Below, one piece after another: positions 61,176 to 64,000 of a stretch of 64,000 bases of DNA. The stretch is from CAZMBI01 sp964564675 (GTDB lineage Bacteria; Pseudomonadota; Alphaproteobacteria; Rickettsiales; UBA3002): contig CAZMBI010000007.1 of the NCBI GenBank assembly GCA_964564675.1, forward strand, positions 1 through 64,000, in the 5' to 3' direction. How positions within the stretch are numbered: position 1 is the first letter of the stretch; the number at the start of each line of letters is the position of its first letter. The translations under genes were made by a program, and so were the position numbers. The notes under the pieces are model-generated. The model was given only the letters and a program-made list of their open reading frames with translations. It had not been told where the DNA came from and ran no database searches.

Positions 61176-61868
61176 ATGCCCAGTCCTTACTATGAAAATA
61201 ATCTAAAAGAACGGGTTAGCTCAGGTAGTCATCGCGATGTGGTCGGTGGCTTCTGGGATGAACTCGGCAAAATGCAACTTGATTTTCTCACCGGTCAGGG
61301 ACTTCAACCGCACCATTATCTGCTGGATATCGGCTGCGGCGCGCTGCGGCTTGGTACGATGGCCGTGGATTATCTGGAACCGCGCCATTATTTCGGCACC
61401 GATATCAGCGAAGAACTGCTCGATGCCGGTTACAATAAAGAGTTAACCGACCGCCAGCGCGAGCGGTTGCCGCGTAGCAATCTGGTGGTCAACAGCGATT
61501 TTGACTTCAGTTTTCTGGCGGATCAGAAAGTCGATGTCGCCATCGCCCAGTCTGTCTTTACACATCTGCCAATGAACCATATCCGCCACTGCCTGCATAT
61601 GCTACACCCATATATGAAGCCAAGCAGCGCATTTTACGCCTCGTTTTCGCTGTGCCCGGATCATCACCCGATTGTCGAGAAGCTGGTGCACCCGACCGCG
61701 GAGGAACTGGTTACGGAAGTGGCCACCTATGACATCAAGGATCCGTATCACTATACGCTGGAAGACCTGGAATATTGCGCCAAAAATACGCCGTGGAAAT
61801 TCCAGTTTCTGGGAGACTGGGGCCATCCGCGCAACCTGCAGATGGCGGCCTTCATATTAGAGGGATAA
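61176..61868 (+). CDS. Class I SAM-dependent methyltransferase
   Basis: 230 residues from ATG 61176 (AGGAG about 11 nt upstream; the frame is open from 61083). The SAM-binding loop LLDIGCGALRLGTMAVDYL (motif I, about 53-71) is followed by HYFGTDISEELLDAG (motif II acidic residue) and VDVAIAQSVFTHLPMNHIRHCL (motif IV). The target could be a glycan, lipid or small molecule. It converges on the sulfotransferase gene with a 12-nt overlap. Confidence 0.88.
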   Translation: MPSPYYENNLKERVSSGSHRDVVGGFWDELGKMQLDFLTGQGLQPHHYLLDIGCGALRLGTMAVDYLEPRHYFGTDISEELLDAGYNKELTDRQRERLPRSNLVVNSDFDFSFLADQKVDVAIAQSVFTHLPMNHIRHCLHMLHPYMKPSSAFYASFSLCPDHHPIVEKLVHPTAEELVTEVATYDIKDPYHYTLEDLEYCAKNTPWKFQFLGDWGHPRNLQMAAFILEG

Positions 61869-62912
61869 ACGGGCTTTGGCGGCGAGCAGTCGCTCCCGCA
61901 GACGCCACCAACGTGTTTGCCTGATGGCCTTGCATTCATGCGCCAGAGGCTCCAGCGTGCTGACATAGCGTTTCAGCTCGTCCAGCTCATGACTGATTAA
62001 ATGCGTTTGCTCCAGAAGTTCGCTGATGCGGGCCTCCTGCTCTTCGACGGTGGTCATCGCCCGGTCCATCGCCTCCTTTTGTGTATGCAATTCCATGCGG
62101 GTCGCATATTCCGCGGCGAAACCCCCCATAATTTCCTGTGCATGCCGGCTGAATGTTAGCGGCGCCGTGCACGTAATCCGCTCATGCGCCAGATCATCGG
62201 CAAGCCGGGCCTGATAACCGGTCATCAGTTCCGTCGGACTAAACGCCTCCGCCCGTGAGCGATACAAAGCCGGCTCAATAAAATCGGTGACCGTTTCCGC
62301 TTCAAGTGCGTGCAGTGGGCTCACCCCGGCTTCGGCCAGTCCATCATACAGACGACCGGCCGTAGACACGGGCCGCTCGATAATATCACGGTAATGGGTG
62401 ACAATCGTGCGCGCCGGATCAATGGCATTGAGCACGCCGACAATGGCGTACTCCCATAAAGCCAGGCCGTAGAACAGCGGCATCTGATTGCGTGTTTGCA
62501 GGGAACGGGCAACCTCGAGCGGATCGCGGTGTACGACGACAAAGACTGGATGATTCAGATGTGGTAGCCAGTACGGTAGGGTATGGCACAGGCGCGGGTC
62601 TTTGATAACTGCCGGTTCATCAAGCCGTGCGAGGATGGTTTGCATCGTCTCTTGTAACGATTCCGGCGGCGCCGCATCCGTTTCATCCCCGTGCAGCGGC
62701 CACCCGCTCAAATCATGCCAATGGCAGCCGTGATGCGCCAACAGGGCGTCATTACAGTCAATCACGTCTTGACGCTCCCAGAATCCTTTGGGGTTTTCAT
62801 CATTGGCGGCAATCAGGTCATCTTCGTGGCCGGCATGCGCACCCATCAGATTGATCAGCCGCGTCACCGTGGAGGTGCCGGAGCGGTGCATGCCAAGGAC
62901 AATAATATGCAT
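61857..62912 (-). CDS. PAPS-dependent sulfotransferase
   Basis: 351 residues from ATG 62912. The 5'-phosphosulfate loop is VLGMHRSGTSTVTRLIN at the N-terminus. The 3'-phosphate loop is PVFVVVHRDPLEVARSLQTRNQ near 120, with KDPRLC just before. The C-terminal 100 residues form a coiled coil (TVEEQEARISELLEQTH, HELDELKRYVSTLEPL) ending in a basic helix (RQTRWWRLRERLLAAKARLSL). Sulfate transfer to a surface glycan or lipid is the likely role. The acceptor is unknown. Confidence 0.88.
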   Translation of the reverse strand: MHIIVLGMHRSGTSTVTRLINLMGAHAGHEDDLIAANDENPKGFWERQDVIDCNDALLAHHGCHWHDLSGWPLHGDETDAAPPESLQETMQTILARLDEPAVIKDPRLCHTLPYWLPHLNHPVFVVVHRDPLEVARSLQTRNQMPLFYGLALWEYAIVGVLNAIDPARTIVTHYRDIIERPVSTAGRLYDGLAEAGVSPLHALEAETVTDFIEPALYRSRAEAFSPTELMTGYQARLADDLAHERITCTAPLTFSRHAQEIMGGFAAEYATRMELHTQKEAMDRAMTTVEEQEARISELLEQTHLISHELDELKRYVSTLEPLAHECKAIRQTRWWRLRERLLAAKARLSL

Positions 62913-62976
62913 ACGCGTGACGCCGTAAGTGATTTGAGGCCAGCGTAACGCAGATTCGGATGCCGGCAAGTGCTTT

Positions 62977-63867
62977 TTAAAGCGTAGTATGCTGCTGGAA
63001 ATGCAAACGCTTGAGCTCACGGCGCACATGCGACTGGCTATGCAGCAACAGTCCCGACAAGGCGCCGGCAAAGGCCATCAGGCCAAAACTGGCCACGCCG
63101 ATAATGCTGACTGACTCGCTCACCCATGAACTGAAGCCAAAATAATGCATCAGGAAAAACAGTTTATAAATAAGCGCGATGCCCAGACAGATCGCCGTCA
63201 GCAAACCGAACCATTTGAGCGGCCGCGCCTGCAGGTTCAGAATCAGCCGGGTCAACGAATAATGAAAGGCTTCGGGCCCGCTTGGCTCCGCCTGAGCGGA
63301 AAAGCCGGCCGGATGATCAAAGGTAAATTCACGATAGGGAATATCCAGTTCGAGCGCGTGGATGCTCCATTCCAAAGCGATGGGAAAGCCGCGCTCAAAC
63401 GCAGCGAACGATTTGACAAACCGGCGCGAGAACACACGGTATTCCGAAAGTGGGGCGATGAGACGGCGGCCATATAGCCCCTCACACATGCGGCGCATAT
63501 TGGCTTCTTCGCCGGTGGCTTCACTATCGATCACCGCCGAGGCCATATCCAGCCGGGTCTCGACCAATTGATGCACCATGGTGGCCGCAGCTGCCGGCGG
63601 ATAAGCCGGATCGCCGGCATATACGAAAATATCGGCATCAACTTCGGTAAACATCCGGCGCACCACTTCAAAGCGGTTGCCGCTATCGTCTTGACGGATG
63701 GTCACATCCAGCTTCTGCAGCGCCAAGCGGATACCGTCGCTGGGCGTTTGCCCATAAAAATAAATCGTAGCAAACGGTAAATGCTGGCGAAAGCCCTGCA
63801 CTTGCTCTAGCAGGCTGGACGCTTCCGAGTCAGCATGTAACAACAACGCAATGGAATATGACGGCAT
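62977..63867 (-). CDS. Glycosyltransferase-like membrane protein, atypical GT-A
   Basis: 296 residues from ATG 63867 (GGAAAGAG upstream; a TTG lies earlier). The N-terminal half resembles a GT2-type domain: SIALLLHADSEASSLLEQV, FVVYA-like IFVYAGDPAYPP where a D-x-D would be expected, and a following FSRRFVKSFAAFERGFPIALEW. The C-terminal part has two membrane helices (FGLLTAICLGIALIYKLFFL; GVASFGLMAFAGALSGLLL), as in polyprenyl-phosphate glycosyltransferases. The missing D-x-D makes activity uncertain. Confidence 0.75.
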   Translation of the reverse strand: MPSYSIALLLHADSEASSLLEQVQGFRQHLPFATIYFYGQTPSDGIRLALQKLDVTIRQDDSGNRFEVVRRMFTEVDADIFVYAGDPAYPPAAAATMVHQLVETRLDMASAVIDSEATGEEANMRRMCEGLYGRRLIAPLSEYRVFSRRFVKSFAAFERGFPIALEWSIHALELDIPYREFTFDHPAGFSAQAEPSGPEAFHYSLTRLILNLQARPLKWFGLLTAICLGIALIYKLFFLMHYFGFSSWVSESVSIIGVASFGLMAFAGALSGLLLHSQSHVRRELKRLHFQQHTTL

Positions 63868-63898
63868 AATGCATGCTCTTTCCAATTTTTCGCCAGCA

Positions 63899-64000
63899 TT
63901 AACCCAGCTGCGGACGAAACGCCACCATTAAATATGGTGCGCCGTACTTGAACTTATAGGCGGTGGCGGTTACATAAGAAGCCATGTTAACAAGCCGGCT
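63899..64000 (-). CDS. Partial CDS, C-terminal end only
   Basis: An open frame enters from beyond 64000 and ends at TAA 63901-63899, giving 33 residues (ending YGAPYLMVAFRPQLG). It lies 31 nt upstream of the glycosyltransferase-like gene on the same strand, consistent with an operon. Too little is visible to name it. Confidence 0.5.
   Translation of the reverse strand, partial: SRLVNMASYVTATAYKFKYGAPYLMVAFRPQLG

Overview
The window (about 55% G+C by eye) looks like chromosomal DNA from an alphaproteobacterium. The evidence is a Shemin-type 5-aminolevulinate synthase, CtaA heme A synthase, an sdhCDA-sdhB operon, CcmC, FdxA, a CarD-family regulator, a membrane pyrophosphatase, YdcH/DUF465 proteins and a tsaE-amgK-murU operon. 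I cannot fix the order from sequence alone; a deep-branching lineage (Micavibrionales- or Rickettsiales-like) would fit the orphan virB8/virB9 pair. A run of exactly 100 N at 86-185 marks a scaffold gap, so this is a draft assembly.

Layout. 1-583: the 3' part of tRNA-Gly(CCC), the gap, and a tandem duplication that includes the last 25 nt of the tRNA plus a palindromic repeat. The repeat recurs inverted at 12721-12825. 584-1590: two DUF192 proteins. 1890-10769: an unknown Lys/Trp-Gly protein, leuB, asd, a 1,097-residue exported TPR protein, ctaA and hemA. 11023-12605: a two-gene operon of unknown function. 12991-16294: a CitE-like lyase and a pair of full-length paralogous Nudix-like proteins. 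16498-20862: succinate dehydrogenase operon sdhC-sdhD-sdhA-(M48 lipoprotein peptidase)-sdhB. 20831-24199: a small membrane ORF, carD, fdxA, ccmC and mazG. 24310-30890: hppA, a 2OG-Fe(II) oxygenase, a TylF-like methyltransferase, NAD(P)H-hydrate dehydratase and a Slt-type transglycosylase. 30934-36845: argD-argF, two ydcH paralogues, htpG and an ankyrin-repeat protein. 36857-40877: a yceI-cytochrome b561-yceI operon, an FMN reductase, aroC and hisI.

40982-49046 is the most unusual part. A virB8-virB9 pair (type IV secretion core components) diverges from three genes for exported proteins of 1,214, 238 and 486 residues that I do not recognise. The first two carry long poly-glycine tracts and share a six-cysteine module with nearly identical cysteine spacing. 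I regard this as the best candidate for an undescribed system: an envelope or secreted structure next to type IV secretion parts.

49043-51303: tsaE-amgK-murU (tRNA t6A modification and peptidoglycan sugar recycling). 51555-54482: cheY-cheZ and an orphan RepA-like P-loop ATPase. 54486-58650: two unknown proteins and two paralogous outer-membrane beta-barrels. 58793-58880: tRNA-Leu(TAA). 58952-60929: a single-domain response regulator and a hybrid histidine kinase whose PAS domain keeps the FixL heme-ligand histidine and distal arginine. 61176-64000: a methyltransferase, a sulfotransferase, a glycosyltransferase-like membrane protein and the end of another gene, probably a glycan-modification locus.

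Core metabolism (Leu, Arg, His, aromatic and Asp-family biosynthesis, heme, TCA cycle and cytochrome assembly) is intact wherever it is visible. No rRNA, CRISPR array, complete transposon or prophage was seen.
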